Source of the DNA: Streptomyces paradoxus
GTDB taxonomy: Bacteria > Actinomycetota > Actinomycetes > Streptomycetales > Streptomycetaceae
Direction of reading: 5' to 3'
Length of the DNA stretch: 64,000 nt
NCBI RefSeq assembly: GCF_014202475.1
Contig: NZ_JACHGV010000010.1
Coordinates: forward strand, 62,001-126,000
The position numbers and the translations under genes were made by a program. Position 1 is the first letter of the stretch; every line of letters begins with the position of its first letter. Below, piece by piece: positions 8,230 to 19,268 of this stretch. Below the pieces are notes generated by a model that was not told the origin of the DNA, made no database searches, and saw only the letters and a program-made list of their open reading frames with translations.

Positions 8230-8919
8230 ATGGCTACTCATGTGATCACCGGAGCCGGCTCCGGCATCGGCGCGGCCGTGGCCCGCCGCCTGCACGCGCG
8301 CGGGGACGACCTCGTGCTGCACGCGCGCGACGCGGGCCGCGCGAAGGAACTGGCGGCCGAGTTCCCCGGGGCGCGGACCCTGGTCGGCGACCTCGCCGAC
8401 CCCGACCGGCTCTCCTGGGCCTTCTCCCACCAGTCGCTGCCCGACCGCGTGGACTCGCTGCTGCACATCGCCGGCGTCGTCGACCTCGGCCCGGTCGGCG
8501 AGCTCACCCCGAAGGCCTGGCGCCACCAGCTCAACGTCAACCTGATCGCCCCCGCCGAGCTGACCCGTCACTTCCTTCCCCAACTGCGCGCCGCCCGCGG
8601 CCACGTGGTCTTCGTCAACTCCGGCGCCGGCCTCAACGCCCACGCCGACTGGTCCGCGTACGCCGCCTCCAAGCACGGCCTGAAGGCCCTCGCCGACTCC
8701 CTGCGCCACGAGGAGCACGGCCACGGGGTCCGTGTCACCTCGGTCTACCCCGGCCGCACGGCCAGCCCCATGCAGGCCAAGGTCCACCAGCAGGAGGGCA
8801 AGGAGTACGACGCCTCGAAGTGGATCGACCCGGAGTCGGTCGCCACGACGATCGTGATGGCCCTGGATCTGCCCAGGGACGCGGAGGTCAACGACCTCAC
8901 GGTGCGCCCGGGAGGCTGA
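8230..8919 (+). CDS. Short-chain dehydrogenase/reductase
   Basis: 229 residues from ATG 8230. An in-frame ATG at 8221 would add three residues, but M-A-T-H-V-I-T-G-A-G-S-G-I-G is the natural family start. The nucleotide site is G-A-G-S-G-I-G, followed by D-L-A-D-P and L-L-H-I-A-G-V-V-D (N-A-G equivalent). The catalytic Ser is in F-V-N-S-G-A-G and the Tyr/Lys pair in Y-A-A-S-K (about residue 145). The C-terminus V-T-S-V-Y-P-G-R-T-A is typical of classical SDRs. The substrate is unknown. Confidence 0.9.
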   Translation: MATHVITGAGSGIGAAVARRLHARGDDLVLHARDAGRAKELAAEFPGARTLVGDLADPDRLSWAFSHQSLPDRVDSLLHIAGVVDLGPVGELTPKAWRHQLNVNLIAPAELTRHFLPQLRAARGHVVFVNSGAGLNAHADWSAYAASKHGLKALADSLRHEEHGHGVRVTSVYPGRTASPMQAKVHQQEGKEYDASKWIDPESVATTIVMALDLPRDAEVNDLTVRPGG

Positions 8920-8950
8920 CCCCGGTGAAGGGGCTGCGTAGGCTTCTCCG

Positions 8951-9958
8951 GTGAGCGAAAACAGCCAGTTCAGGTTCGGCGCGGCCACCGGCGTGGGATC
9001 CATGCCCGGCGGCGACGCCCGTGAGGCCGCCAAGACCGTCACCGGCACCTTCGAGGACTTCCCCTTCCTGCCCGAACTGCCCGCCCGGGGCCCCGGCGCG
9101 GACATGATCGGGCGGACCGCGGGCCTGCTCGTCGAGCTGTACGCACGCGTGGAGCCCAGCGGCTGGCGGCTCGGGGACCGGCCGGGGCGGGACACCAAGC
9201 GGGCCCGCTCCTGGCTCGGCGAGGACCTCGACGCCCTGGAGGAGTTCACGCAGGAGTACGAGGGGCCGCTGAAGGTCCAGGCCGTCGGTCCCTGGACCCT
9301 CGCCGCCAACCTGGAGCTGCGCAACGGCGAGGCGGCCCTCTCCGACGCAGGCGCCTGCCGCGACCTCGCCGCCTCCCTCGCCGAGGGACTGCGGCTGCAC
9401 CTCGCCGAGGTGCGGCGGCGGATCCCCGGCGCGCAGCTCGTCCTCCAGCTCGACGAGCCGTCCCTCACGGCCGTCCTGCGCGGCCGGGTGAAGACCGCCA
9501 GCGGCTACCGCACCCACCGGGCCGTCGACCGGCAGGTGGTCGAGCAGACGCTGCGCGACCTCGTCGGCACGCACACCGCCGGCCCCGTCGTGGTCCACTC
9601 CTGCGCCCCCGACGTGCCGTTCGCCCTGCTCCGCCGGGCCGGTGCCGCCGCCGTCTCCTTCGACTTCTCCCTGCTCACCGAGCGTGACGACGAGACGATC
9701 GGGGAGGCCGTGGAGGGCGGCACCCGGCTCTTCACCGGTGTCGTCCCGGGCGCGGAGGGCCCATTGTCAGACCCTGCCGGTAGCGTCATGGGTGTCAGGA
9801 CGCTGTGGCGCAGGCTGGGGCTGGCTCCGGGGCTTCTCGCGGAGGCGGTCACGGTCACCCCGGCGTGCGGACTGGCGGGGGCCTCCCCGGGGTACGCGCG
9901 CACGGCTCTCGCGCACTGCGCCCGGGCGGCGAGATCCCTCGCGGACAACCCAGAGTAA
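8951..9958 (+). CDS. Cobalamin-independent methionine synthase-like protein (MetE C-terminal type)
   Basis: 335 residues, about the size of a single MetE TIM barrel rather than the 750-residue two-barrel enzyme. It begins G-A-A-T-G-V-G-S-M-P-G-G and has Q-L-D-E-P-S. The zinc-ligand pattern is kept: His and Cys in V-V-H-S-C-A-P and the distal Cys in T-P-A-C-G-L-A. Such core MetE proteins may methylate homocysteine from methylcobalamin or another donor, but this is not shown here. GTG 8951 follows a TAGGCT hexamer by six bases, suggesting a leaderless message. It is 15 bases before ligA, so the two are probably cotranscribed. Confidence 0.85.
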   Translation: MSENSQFRFGAATGVGSMPGGDAREAAKTVTGTFEDFPFLPELPARGPGADMIGRTAGLLVELYARVEPSGWRLGDRPGRDTKRARSWLGEDLDALEEFTQEYEGPLKVQAVGPWTLAANLELRNGEAALSDAGACRDLAASLAEGLRLHLAEVRRRIPGAQLVLQLDEPSLTAVLRGRVKTASGYRTHRAVDRQVVEQTLRDLVGTHTAGPVVVHSCAPDVPFALLRRAGAAAVSFDFSLLTERDDETIGEAVEGGTRLFTGVVPGAEGPLSDPAGSVMGVRTLWRRLGLAPGLLAEAVTVTPACGLAGASPGYARTALAHCARAARSLADNPE

Positions 9959-9973
9959 CGGGAGGACGACACG

Positions 9974-12169
9974 GTGGCCGGCGACAAGCAAGCGGAGACG
10001 ACGACGGTGCCCGCCGAGGCACGGGAGAAGCACGCGCGCCTCGCGGAGCAGATCGAGGAGCACCGCTTCCGCTACTACGTGAAGGACGCTCCCGTCGTCA
10101 GCGACGCGGAGTTCGACCAGCTGCTGCGTTCCCTGGAGGCGCTGGAGGAGGAGCACCCCGAGCTGCGCACGCCGGACTCCCCGACCCAGAAGGTCTCCGG
10201 GTCCTACGAGACGGAGTTCACGGCGGTCGAGCACCGCCAGCGCATGCTCTCCCTCGACAACACGTTCAACGACGAGGAGATGGCCGCCTGGACGGAGCGC
10301 ATCGCCAGGGAACTGGGCGAGCAGGAGTACCACTTCCTGTGCGAGCTCAAGGTCGACGGCCTCGCCGTGAACCTCACCTACGAGCACGGCCGCCTCACCC
10401 GCGCGGCCACCCGCGGTGACGGCCGCACCGGCGAGGACATCACGCCCAACGTGCGGACCATCGCGGAGATCCCCGACCGGCTCGAGGGCGACTCCGTCCC
10501 CGACCTCGTGGAGATCCGCGGCGAGGTCTACTTCCCGATGGAGAAGTTCCAGGAGCTCAACGCCCGCCTCGTCGAGGCCGGTGACAAGCCCTTCGCCAAC
10601 CCGCGCAACGCGGCGGCCGGTTCACTGCGCCAGAAGGACCCGCGCGTCACCGCCACCCGGCCCCTGCACATGGTGGTCCACGGCATCGGCGCCCTGGAGG
10701 GCTTCACCGGCCTGACCCGCCTCTCCCAGGCCTACGACCTGCTCAAGACCTGGGGCCTGCCCACCTCCCGGCACAACAAGGTGGTCGACGGCCTGGAAGG
10801 CGTACGGGAGTTCATCGCCTACTTCGGCGAGAACCGCCACTCCGTGGAGCACGAGATCGACGGTGTGGTCGTCAAGCTCGACCAGATCCCTCTCCAGGGC
10901 CGCCTCGGCTCCACCTCGCGCGCCCCGCGCTGGGCGATCGCCTACAAGTACGCGCCGGAGGAGGTCAACACCAAGCTCGTCAACATCCGGGTGGGCGTGG
11001 GCCGCACGGGCCGCGTCACCCCGTACGCCCAGGTCGAGCCGGTCACGGTCGCGGGCTCCGAGGTCGAGTTCGCCACGCTGCACAACCAGGACGTGGTCAA
11101 GGCCAAGGGCGTCCTCATCGGGGACACGGTCGTGCTGCGCAAGGCCGGTGACGTCATCCCGGAGATCCTCGGCCCCGTCGCCGACCTGCGCGACGGCACC
11201 GAGCGCGAGTTCGTGATGCCGAGCGAGTGCCCCGAGTGCGGCACGGCGCTGCGGCCGATGAAGGAGGGCGACGTCGACCTGCGCTGCCCGAACGCCCGCA
11301 CCTGCCCGGCCCAGTTGCGCGAGCGCCTGTTCTACCTCGCGGGCCGCAAGGCGCTGGACATCGAGCACTTCGGCTATGTGGCGGCGGCGGCCCTCACCGC
11401 CCCGCTGGAGCCGAAGGACCCGCCGCTGGCCGACGAGGGCGACCTGTTCGACCTCACCATCGAGCAGTTGCTGCCCATCAAGGCGTACGTCCTCGACCCG
11501 GACAGCGGGCTGCCCAAGCGCGACCCGAAGACGGGCGAGGAGAAGGTCGCCACGATCTTCGCGAACCAGCAGGGCGAGCCCCGCAAGAACGCGGTCGCCA
11601 TGCTGGAGAACATCGCCGCGGCCAGGGAGCGCCCCCTGGCCCGCGTCATCACCAGCCTGTCGATCCGTCACGTCGGGCCCGTCGCCGCGGAGGCGCTGGC
11701 CCGCGAGTTCCGCTCGATCGAGCGGATCGACCAGGCCACGGAGGAGGAACTGGCGGTCACCGAGGGCGTCGGACCGACCATCGCCGCCTCCCTCAAGCAG
11801 TGGTTCGCCGAGGACTGGCACCGCGACATCATCCGTAAGTGGAAGGCCGCCGGCGTCCGCATGGAGGCCGAGAGCACCGGCGAGGACGAGGGGCCGCGCC
11901 CGCTCGAAGGCCTCACCGTCGTCGTCACCGGCACCCTCGAACACTTCACCCGGGACGGCGCCAAGGAGGCGCTGCAGAGCCGCGGAGCGAAGGTGACCGG
12001 CTCCGTTTCGAAGAAGACGTCGTTCGTCGTCGTGGGGGACAGCCCCGGATCGAAGTACGACAAGGCGATGCAGCTGAAGGTTCCGGTCCTGAACGAAGAG
12101 GGTTTCGGCGTCCTGCTGGAGCAGGGACCGGAAGCCGCGGCCGAAGTCGCCCTTTCGGCCGAGGAGTAG
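9974..12169 (+). CDS. ligA: NAD-dependent DNA ligase LigA
   Basis: 731 residues. Seals nicks in duplex DNA during replication and repair. It has the full domain order: Ia NAD-binding domain (R-Y-Y-V-K-D-A-P-V-V-S-D-A-E-F-D near residue 35), adenylation motif E-L-K-V-D-G-L-A with the Lys at about residue 125, the OB fold, a four-Cys zinc finger C-P-E-C ... C-P-N-A-R-T-C-P (about 419-446), helix-hairpin-helix repeats (about 556-606) and a C-terminal BRCT domain (about 645-720). It starts at GTG 9974 with GGGAGGA upstream. Confidence 0.98.
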   Translation: MAGDKQAETTTVPAEAREKHARLAEQIEEHRFRYYVKDAPVVSDAEFDQLLRSLEALEEEHPELRTPDSPTQKVSGSYETEFTAVEHRQRMLSLDNTFNDEEMAAWTERIARELGEQEYHFLCELKVDGLAVNLTYEHGRLTRAATRGDGRTGEDITPNVRTIAEIPDRLEGDSVPDLVEIRGEVYFPMEKFQELNARLVEAGDKPFANPRNAAAGSLRQKDPRVTATRPLHMVVHGIGALEGFTGLTRLSQAYDLLKTWGLPTSRHNKVVDGLEGVREFIAYFGENRHSVEHEIDGVVVKLDQIPLQGRLGSTSRAPRWAIAYKYAPEEVNTKLVNIRVGVGRTGRVTPYAQVEPVTVAGSEVEFATLHNQDVVKAKGVLIGDTVVLRKAGDVIPEILGPVADLRDGTEREFVMPSECPECGTALRPMKEGDVDLRCPNARTCPAQLRERLFYLAGRKALDIEHFGYVAAAALTAPLEPKDPPLADEGDLFDLTIEQLLPIKAYVLDPDSGLPKRDPKTGEEKVATIFANQQGEPRKNAVAMLENIAAARERPLARVITSLSIRHVGPVAAEALAREFRSIERIDQATEEELAVTEGVGPTIAASLKQWFAEDWHRDIIRKWKAAGVRMEAESTGEDEGPRPLEGLTVVVTGTLEHFTRDGAKEALQSRGAKVTGSVSKKTSFVVVGDSPGSKYDKAMQLKVPVLNEEGFGVLLEQGPEAAAEVALSAEE

Positions 12170-12427
12170 CGGTTGAAGGCCACCCGTTCGGCGCATACCA
12201 GATGCATACGGGTGGCTGGGGCGCATTCGGGCAACCGTCGGCGACCGCTGCCCGTGGAAGCCTTCTGCGGCCTACTGTTGAGATGTGCGCCTGCCGTGCC
12301 CAGCTGCGGTCGGGGCATCCTCGTGCTCGCACAGAGCGCGGGGAAGGGTTTTCGGGCGCGGGCCGTTGAGGGATGTCGGGCACCGGGCCGCGGGGCGTGG
12401 GCACCGCCGGCTGTGAGAGGGACGGGA

Positions 12428-14716
12428 ATGGAACCGACCGAGAGCGCCGTGCCGGGCTCACGGCTGCGCCGTGTGGCGGTCGCATGGCGCGCAGTCCGTG
12501 GGGCCGTGCGGTCGGCGGGGCGTCCGGGAGCGGAGGTGCGCGCCGTCGGACAGTACACCCCCGACGGACGGGGTGACGGGGGGCGCGCCGTGGACGGCCC
12601 CGGCGCACAGCCGATCACCGAACACCCGCCCGTACTGGCCGGTGCGGACGACCCGGACGGCGAACGGCACCAGTCCTGGCCCGCGCTGCCAGCGGCCGTC
12701 GTCGCGGCGGCCGGGCTCGTCCTGGGCGCCGGCTTCTACCGCGCCTTCACCGGCGGCCACGCGCTCTTCCCGTCGGGCACGGCCGGCTGGGCGCTGGCCG
12801 TGCTGACCGGCATCATCGTCGGCCACCTCGTCATGCTGGGCCGCTCCCGCTGGTGGGGCGGCACCGGCTCGGGCGCCGCCCTCACCCTCGCCGTGCTGCT
12901 GCTCTACGGCTGGGTTCCGGCCGGCATGGTCAGTCTCACCGTCGTCGTGCTGGTGGGCATCGCCCGCCGCAACCGCTGGCGCCAAGGCGTGCTGCACGGC
13001 GCCGTCGACCTCCTCGGCATCGGCGCCGGCGCGCTCGTGCTGGGCGTCTTCGGAACCGTGCCGTCCGTCGAGTCCCCGGCGGATCCCGCCGCCTGGACGC
13101 TCGCCACGGCACCCCAGGTGGCCCTGGTCGCCGTCGCCTACCTGATGGTCACCCGCGTCCTGCTCTGGTACCTGCACGCCCCGCGCCCCGGACTGCCCAC
13201 CGTCGCCCGCACCGCCCTGGTCAGGCAGGGTCTGGTCGCCGTCGCGCTGCTCGGCATCGCGCCGCTGGTCTGTGTGGTCGCCGTGGCCAAGCCGATCCTG
13301 CTGCCGCTGTTCTCCATCCCCCTGATCGCCCTGGACTCCACCCTGTGGATAGCCCGGGCCCGCGCGGAGGAACAGCTGCGCGACCCGCTGACCGGGCTGC
13401 CCAACCGCCAGTGGCTGCTGGAGCGTATCTGGACCGCTCTCGACGACGCGGAGCGGATCGACGCCCGCGCCGCCCTGATGCTGATCGACCTCGACCGGTT
13501 CCGGTCGGTCAACGACACGCTCGGTCATCTCGCCGGTGACCGGCTGCTGCTGCAGATCGCCGACCGGCTGCGGGTGGCGCTGCCGCGCGGGGCGGAGGCG
13601 GCCCGGCTCGGCGGGGACGAATTCGCCGTCTTACTGCCGGTCGCCGACTCCACGACGTCCGCGACCCGGATCGCCCGCACCCTCGTCGCCGCCCTCAGCT
13701 CCCCCCTCGACCTCGACGGCCTCACCCTCGTCCTGGAGGCCAGCGCCGGGGTCGCCGTCTTCCCCGACCACGCGCTGGACGCCGAGGGGCTGCTGCGGCG
13801 GGCGGACGTGGCGATGTACCAGGCGAAGCGGGACCGCACCGGCGTCGAGGTCTACGAGTCGAAGCGCGACTCCAACACCCCCGACCGTCTCGGCCTGCTG
13901 GGCGATCTGCGCCGCGCGCTCGACGCGCACGAGGTGCATCTGCACTACCAGCCCAAGGTCCGCTTCGACGGGCAGGTCGCCGGCCTGGAGGCCCTGGTCC
14001 GCTGGGTGCACCCCGAGCGGGGCAAGGTGCCGCCGGACGAGTTCATAGCGATCGCCGAGTCCTCGGGCCTGATGCCCCACCTCACCGAGTACGTGCTGGA
14101 GACCGCGCTCGGCCAGGTCGCGCGCTGGCGGGAGCAGGGCCTGTTCGTCCCGGTCGCGGTGAACGTCTCCCCGCGCGACGTGCACACCCCCGGCTTCGCC
14201 GGCTCCGTCGCCGCCCGGCTGGCCCGGCACGGCGTCCCGGCGGGAGCGCTCCAACTGGAGATCACGGAACACGTCCTCCTGGAGGACCCGCAGCGCGCCG
14301 CCGACACCCTCAACCAGCTGACCGCGCACGGCGTGAAGATGTCCCTCGACGACTTCGGCACGGGCTACTCCTCGCTGGTGCACCTGCGCCGGCTGCCGGT
14401 CAGCGAGCTGAAGATCGACCGTTCGTTCGTGGCCCGCCTCGCGGTCGACACCGAGGACGCCGAGATCGTGCGCTGCACGGTCGACCTCGCGCACTCCCTC
14501 GGCCTGCTCGTCGTCGCCGAGGGCGTCGAGGACGACGAGACCTGGGAACGCCTGCGCGACCTCGGCTGCGACGCCGTCCAGGGCTGGCTGGTCGCGGCGG
14601 CGATGCCCCCGGAGGAGACCACGGCCTGGCTCCGCGCCCGGGGCTCGCGGGGCTGGCAGCGGCCCCGGGCCGCCCTTCCGGCGGCCGCTACGGACGAGTC
14701 GGGCCGCGTCGGCTAG
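12428..14716 (+). CDS. rmdB: Membrane GGDEF-EAL protein, RmdB-like c-di-GMP phosphodiesterase
   Basis: 762 residues from ATG 12428, chosen for GAGAGGG six bases upstream. A proline/glycine-rich N-terminus of about 90 residues leads into a multi-pass membrane region (about 95-310), then a GGDEF domain (motif intact at about residues 394-398) and an EAL domain with G-L-E-A-L-V-R-W (about 519) and D-D-F-G-T-G-Y-S-S (about 641), both intact. The I-site position reads R-G-A-E instead of RxxD, so product inhibition is probably lost. Domain order and position beside ligA/gatC suggest the orthologue of S. coelicolor RmdB (SCO5495), shown to degrade c-di-GMP. Codon 402, just after GGDEF, is TTA (13631-13633), so translation should depend on the bldA tRNA. 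Confidence 0.9.
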   Translation: MEPTESAVPGSRLRRVAVAWRAVRGAVRSAGRPGAEVRAVGQYTPDGRGDGGRAVDGPGAQPITEHPPVLAGADDPDGERHQSWPALPAAVVAAAGLVLGAGFYRAFTGGHALFPSGTAGWALAVLTGIIVGHLVMLGRSRWWGGTGSGAALTLAVLLLYGWVPAGMVSLTVVVLVGIARRNRWRQGVLHGAVDLLGIGAGALVLGVFGTVPSVESPADPAAWTLATAPQVALVAVAYLMVTRVLLWYLHAPRPGLPTVARTALVRQGLVAVALLGIAPLVCVVAVAKPILLPLFSIPLIALDSTLWIARARAEEQLRDPLTGLPNRQWLLERIWTALDDAERIDARAALMLIDLDRFRSVNDTLGHLAGDRLLLQIADRLRVALPRGAEAARLGGDEFAVLLPVADSTTSATRIARTLVAALSSPLDLDGLTLVLEASAGVAVFPDHALDAEGLLRRADVAMYQAKRDRTGVEVYESKRDSNTPDRLGLLGDLRRALDAHEVHLHYQPKVRFDGQVAGLEALVRWVHPERGKVPPDEFIAIAESSGLMPHLTEYVLETALGQVARWREQGLFVPVAVNVSPRDVHTPGFAGSVAARLARHGVPAGALQLEITEHVLLEDPQRAADTLNQLTAHGVKMSLDDFGTGYSSLVHLRRLPVSELKIDRSFVARLAVDTEDAEIVRCTVDLAHSLGLLVVAEGVEDDETWERLRDLGCDAVQGWLVAAAMPPEETTAWLRARGSRGWQRPRAALPAAATDESGRVG

Positions 14717-14842
14717 TCACCGGCACCTGACGCGCCCTCGCGGAGCCGGGGCGCGAAGGTCCGGCAAACCGTTTCACGGGCACGGCCTCCCGCCCCATAG
14801 GATTAGGCCAAACCACATTCACTCACCCCTGAGGATCGCTGC

Positions 14843-15139
14843 ATGCCTGGCATCACGCGCGAGGAGGTCGCCCACCTCGCCCGGCTGGCGCGTCTGGAGC
14901 TGAAGCCCGAAGAGCTTGACCACTTCGCGGGACAGCTGGACGACATCATCGGCGCGGTCGCCCGCGTCAGTGAGGTCGCCGACCAAGACGTACCGCCGAC
15001 CTCGCACCCGCTCCCGCTGACGAACGTCATGCGCGCGGACGAGGTCCGTCCGTCGCTCACCCCCGAGCAGGCGCTCTCCGGCGCCCCGGCCCAGGAGCAG
15101 CAGCGTTTCAAGGTGCCGCAGATCCTGGGGGAGGACTAA
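14843..15139 (+). CDS. gatC: Glutamyl-tRNA(Gln)/aspartyl-tRNA(Asn) amidotransferase subunit C
   Basis: 98 residues, the family's usual length. Small bridging subunit of the GatCAB complex, which converts Glu-tRNA(Gln) to Gln-tRNA(Gln) (and Asp-tRNA(Asn) to Asn-tRNA(Asn) where needed). Visible are I-T-R-E-E-V-A-H-L-A-R-L-A-R-L near the N-terminus and L-S-G-A-P-A-Q-E-Q-Q-R-F-K-V-P-Q-I-L at the C-terminus, the conserved helix that wraps GatA. GAGGA lies just before the ATG. gatA starts five bases after its stop. Confidence 0.96.
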   Translation: MPGITREEVAHLARLARLELKPEELDHFAGQLDDIIGAVARVSEVADQDVPPTSHPLPLTNVMRADEVRPSLTPEQALSGAPAQEQQRFKVPQILGED

Positions 15140-15144
15140 CAGCC

Positions 15145-16634
<1,490 letters not shown>

Positions 16635-16638
<4 letters not shown>

Positions 16639-16874
16639 GCGCACTGTCCAAGGCCAAGGGCTTCAAGAAGTCCAAGTCCGGTCTGTACATCTCGATGGCC
16701 ACGTCGGCGTTCGGCGCCGTCGGTGTCTACAAGCAGATCAAGAAGGCCCGCGGAGACAACGACACGCTGCGGCTGCTCGACGCCGTCGTGACCGGCGCCG
16801 CGGTCGTCACCAACCTGGCCATTCTCTATCGCGAGCTGAAGCAGCTGGGCGACGACGACGTTCTGCTGGGCTGA
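16635..16874 (+). CDS. Small conserved protein embedded in the gatCAB operon
   Basis: 79 residues, starting at GTG 16635, which overlaps the gatA stop in GTGA. It begins with a basic K-A-K-G-F-K-K-S-K-S-G-L segment, then a moderately hydrophobic stretch (S-M-A-T-S-A-F-G-A-V-G-V-Y), K-Q-I-K-K-A-R, a second hydrophobic stretch V-V-T-G-A-A-V-V-T-N-L-A-I-L-Y and an acidic end. It could be a membrane-associated hairpin. Position inside gatCAB, 14 bases before gatB, suggests coordinated production with the amidotransferase, but no function can be assigned. Confidence 0.8.
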
Positions 16875-16888
16875 GAGGGAAGTTCACC

Positions 16889-18403
16889 GTGACCACCACG
16901 ACCGACCTGGTGTCGTACGAGGACGCACTCGCGTCGTACGACCCCGTCATGGGCCTTGAGGTCCATGTCGAACTCGGCACCAAGACCAAGATGTTCTGCG
17001 GCTGTTCGACCGCTCTCGGGCAGGACGCCAACACGCAGACCTGCCCGGTCTGCCTCGGCCTGCCCGGCGCGCTCCCGGTCGTCAACGCGACCGGCGTCGA
17101 GTCCGCGATCAAGATCGGCCTCGCGCTGAACTGCGAGATCGCCGAGTGGTGCCGCTTCGCCCGGAAGAACTACTTCTATCCGGACATGCCGAAGAACTTC
17201 CAGACCTCCCAGTACGACGAGCCGATCGCCTTCAACGGCTACCTCGACGTGCAGCTGGAGGACGGCGAGACCTTCCGCGTGGAGATCGAGCGCGCCCACA
17301 TGGAGGAGGACACCGGCAAGTCGACGCACGTCGGCGGCGCCACCGGCCGTATCCACGGCGCGTCCCACTCCCTGCTCGACTACAACCGCGCCGGCATCCC
17401 GCTCATCGAGATCGTCACCAAGCCGATCGAGGGCGCGGGCGAGCGTGCCCCCGAGGTCGCGCGGGCCTACGTCCGTGAGCTGCGCGAGCTCATCAAGGCG
17501 CTCGGCGTCTCCGAGGCCCGGATGGAGATGGGCCAGATGCGCTGCGACGTGAACCTGTCGCTGCGCCCGAACGGCACCGAGAAGTTCGGCACGCGTTCCG
17601 AGACGAAGAACGTCAACTCGCTCAGGTCCGTGGAGCGAGCGGCCCGCTTCGAGATCCAGCGGCACGCGGCCGTGCTGTCGTCCGGCGGCACGATCATCCA
17701 GGAGACCCGGCACTTCCACGAGGACACGGGGTCGACGACCTCGGGCCGCGTGAAGGAGGAGGCCGAGGACTACCGGTACTTCCCGGAGCCCGACCTCGTC
17801 CCGGTGGCCCCGTCCCGCGAGTGGGTCGAGGAGATCCGGGCCGGGCTGCCCGAGCTGCCGCTGGTCCGCCGCAACCGGCTCCGCGAGGAGTGGGGCGTCT
17901 CGGCGACCGACATGCAGGCGATCCTCAACGCCGGCGCGCTGGAGCCCATCGTCGCCACGATCGAGGCCGGGGCCGACGCCGCCTCCGCCCGCAAGTGGTG
18001 GATGGGTGAGCTGGCCCGCAGCGCCAACGAGTCGGGCAAGGCGCTCGACGAGCTGGCCATCACGCCGGCGCAGGTGGCCCGGGTCACCGAGCTCGTCGCG
18101 AAGGGCGACCTGAACGACAAGCTGGCCCGGCAGGTCATCGAGGGCGTCCTCGCGGGCGAGGGCACCCCGGACGAGGTCGTCGACAAGCGCGGTCTGAAGG
18201 TCGTCTCCGACGAGGGCGCCCTCACCACTGCCGTCGAGGAGGCCATCGCCGGCAACCCGGGCGTCGCGGACAAGATCCGCGGCGGCAAGGTGGCCGCGGC
18301 CGGCGCCCTGGTCGGCGCGGTCATGAAGGCGACGCGCGGCCAGGCCGACGCGGCCCGTGTGAAGGAGCTGATCCTTCAGAAGCTGGGCGTCAGCGAGGGC
18401 TGA
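16889..18403 (+). CDS. gatB: Glutamyl-tRNA(Gln) amidotransferase subunit B
   Basis: 504 residues. Kinase/transamidase and tRNA-binding subunit of GatCAB. The zinc site is in F-C-G-C-S-T ... T-C-P-V-C-L-G near the N-terminus. A-R-K-N-Y-F-Y-P-D-M-P-K and D-Y-N-R-A-G-I-P-L-I-E-I-V follow, as do the R-Y-F-P-E-P-D-L hinge and a C-terminal helical YqeY-like domain that ends with A-R-V-K-E-L-I-L-Q-K. GTG 16889 is preceded by GAGAGGGA. A strong hairpin terminator follows at 18419. Confidence 0.97.
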   Translation: MTTTTDLVSYEDALASYDPVMGLEVHVELGTKTKMFCGCSTALGQDANTQTCPVCLGLPGALPVVNATGVESAIKIGLALNCEIAEWCRFARKNYFYPDMPKNFQTSQYDEPIAFNGYLDVQLEDGETFRVEIERAHMEEDTGKSTHVGGATGRIHGASHSLLDYNRAGIPLIEIVTKPIEGAGERAPEVARAYVRELRELIKALGVSEARMEMGQMRCDVNLSLRPNGTEKFGTRSETKNVNSLRSVERAARFEIQRHAAVLSSGGTIIQETRHFHEDTGSTTSGRVKEEAEDYRYFPEPDLVPVAPSREWVEEIRAGLPELPLVRRNRLREEWGVSATDMQAILNAGALEPIVATIEAGADAASARKWWMGELARSANESGKALDELAITPAQVARVTELVAKGDLNDKLARQVIEGVLAGEGTPDEVVDKRGLKVVSDEGALTTAVEEAIAGNPGVADKIRGGKVAAAGALVGAVMKATRGQADAARVKELILQKLGVSEG

Positions 18404-18418
18404 CCCCCGTGGATCCGA

Positions 18419-18456
18419 CGAGGGGGGACGCACCGGACCCGGTGCGTCCCCCCTCG
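18419..18456 (+). terminator. Terminator of the gatCAB operon (probably bidirectional)
   Basis: A perfect 16-18 bp GC-rich stem: CGAGGGGGGACGCACCGG at 18419 pairs with its exact complement ending at 18456, leaving only a few loop bases. It lies between convergent gatB and the methyltransferase on the minus strand and has no U-run, as is usual for Streptomyces intrinsic terminators. Confidence 0.85.
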
Positions 18457-18464
18457 TCATGCAC

Positions 18465-19268
18465 TCAGCGGCGGCGGCCGACGACCCGGACGAAGCCCAG
18501 CGTGCGGCCCCGGTCGAGGCGCAGCATCTCGGCGCACTGGCCGGCCATCCGGACGTGCCACTCGTCGGTGTGCTCCTCGGCCACGACCTCGCACCAGCGC
18601 AGCCAGTCGCGCCAGCCGTCCTTCAGCCAGTCGGCCGTCTCGACGGCCACCGCCCCGCTGCGGGTCCAGTGGCGCTGCCACCACGCCGCGGTGTGGAAGC
18701 ACCAGAAGTCGGGCTCCCAGTACGGCTTCAGAAGCTCCGGCGGTTCGACGCCGTCGATCTCCTCCCGCAGTGCCGGTACGACGACGCCGATCCGCCCGCC
18801 GGGCTTCAGCAGCCGCGTCAGGCTGGGCAGGTACAGGTCGTCGGTGCCGAAGTACTGGTAGGCGTCGATCGAGACGATCGTGTCGAAGCTGTTCTCGCCG
18901 AACGGCAGGTCGTGCGCCTCGGCGAGCACGGGCAGGACGCGGTCGGCGACACCCGCCTCGGCGATGCGCCGGGCGTTCTCGTCGGGCTTGATCCACAAGT
19001 CGGCGGCCGTGACCTGGGCGTCGTACTCCCTGGCGAGGAAGATCGACGTCATGGCGCGGCCGCAGCCCAGGTCGAGCACGCGGGAGCCGGGGCGCAGGGT
19101 GTCGAGCCCCAGGGCGGGGGCCAGCCACTCCAGCAGCCACAGGGCGTGCGGGCCCATCTGGTTGTCGATGGTCCAGCGGGCGTCGTAGCCGTTGCTGCGC
19201 GGGTAGCCGGGGTGGCTCACACGGTCAGTGAGGGGGTCGTTCGAGGTCCGGGAAGTGATGTCCGGCAT
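18465..19268 (-). CDS. SAM-dependent methyltransferase
   Basis: 267 residues. Rossmann methyltransferase: motif I V-L-D-L-G-C-G-R-A-M-T-S (about residue 65), a D-L-W acidic end of strand 2, L-P-F-G-E-N-S-F-D-T-I-V-S-I-D-A-Y-Q-Y-F as motif IV and R-L-L-K-P-G-G-R-I-G-V-V-V-P as the post-IV motif. The W-rich C-terminal half (C-F-H-T-A-A-W-W-Q-R-H-W) is probably the substrate lid and resembles SAM enzymes acting on small metabolites or lipids. The substrate is unknown. It converges on gatB. Confidence 0.88.
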   Translation of the reverse strand: MPDITSRTSNDPLTDRVSHPGYPRSNGYDARWTIDNQMGPHALWLLEWLAPALGLDTLRPGSRVLDLGCGRAMTSIFLAREYDAQVTAADLWIKPDENARRIAEAGVADRVLPVLAEAHDLPFGENSFDTIVSIDAYQYFGTDDLYLPSLTRLLKPGGRIGVVVPALREEIDGVEPPELLKPYWEPDFWCFHTAAWWQRHWTRSGAVAVETADWLKDGWRDWLRWCEVVAEEHTDEWHVRMAGQCAEMLRLDRGRTLGFVRVVGRRR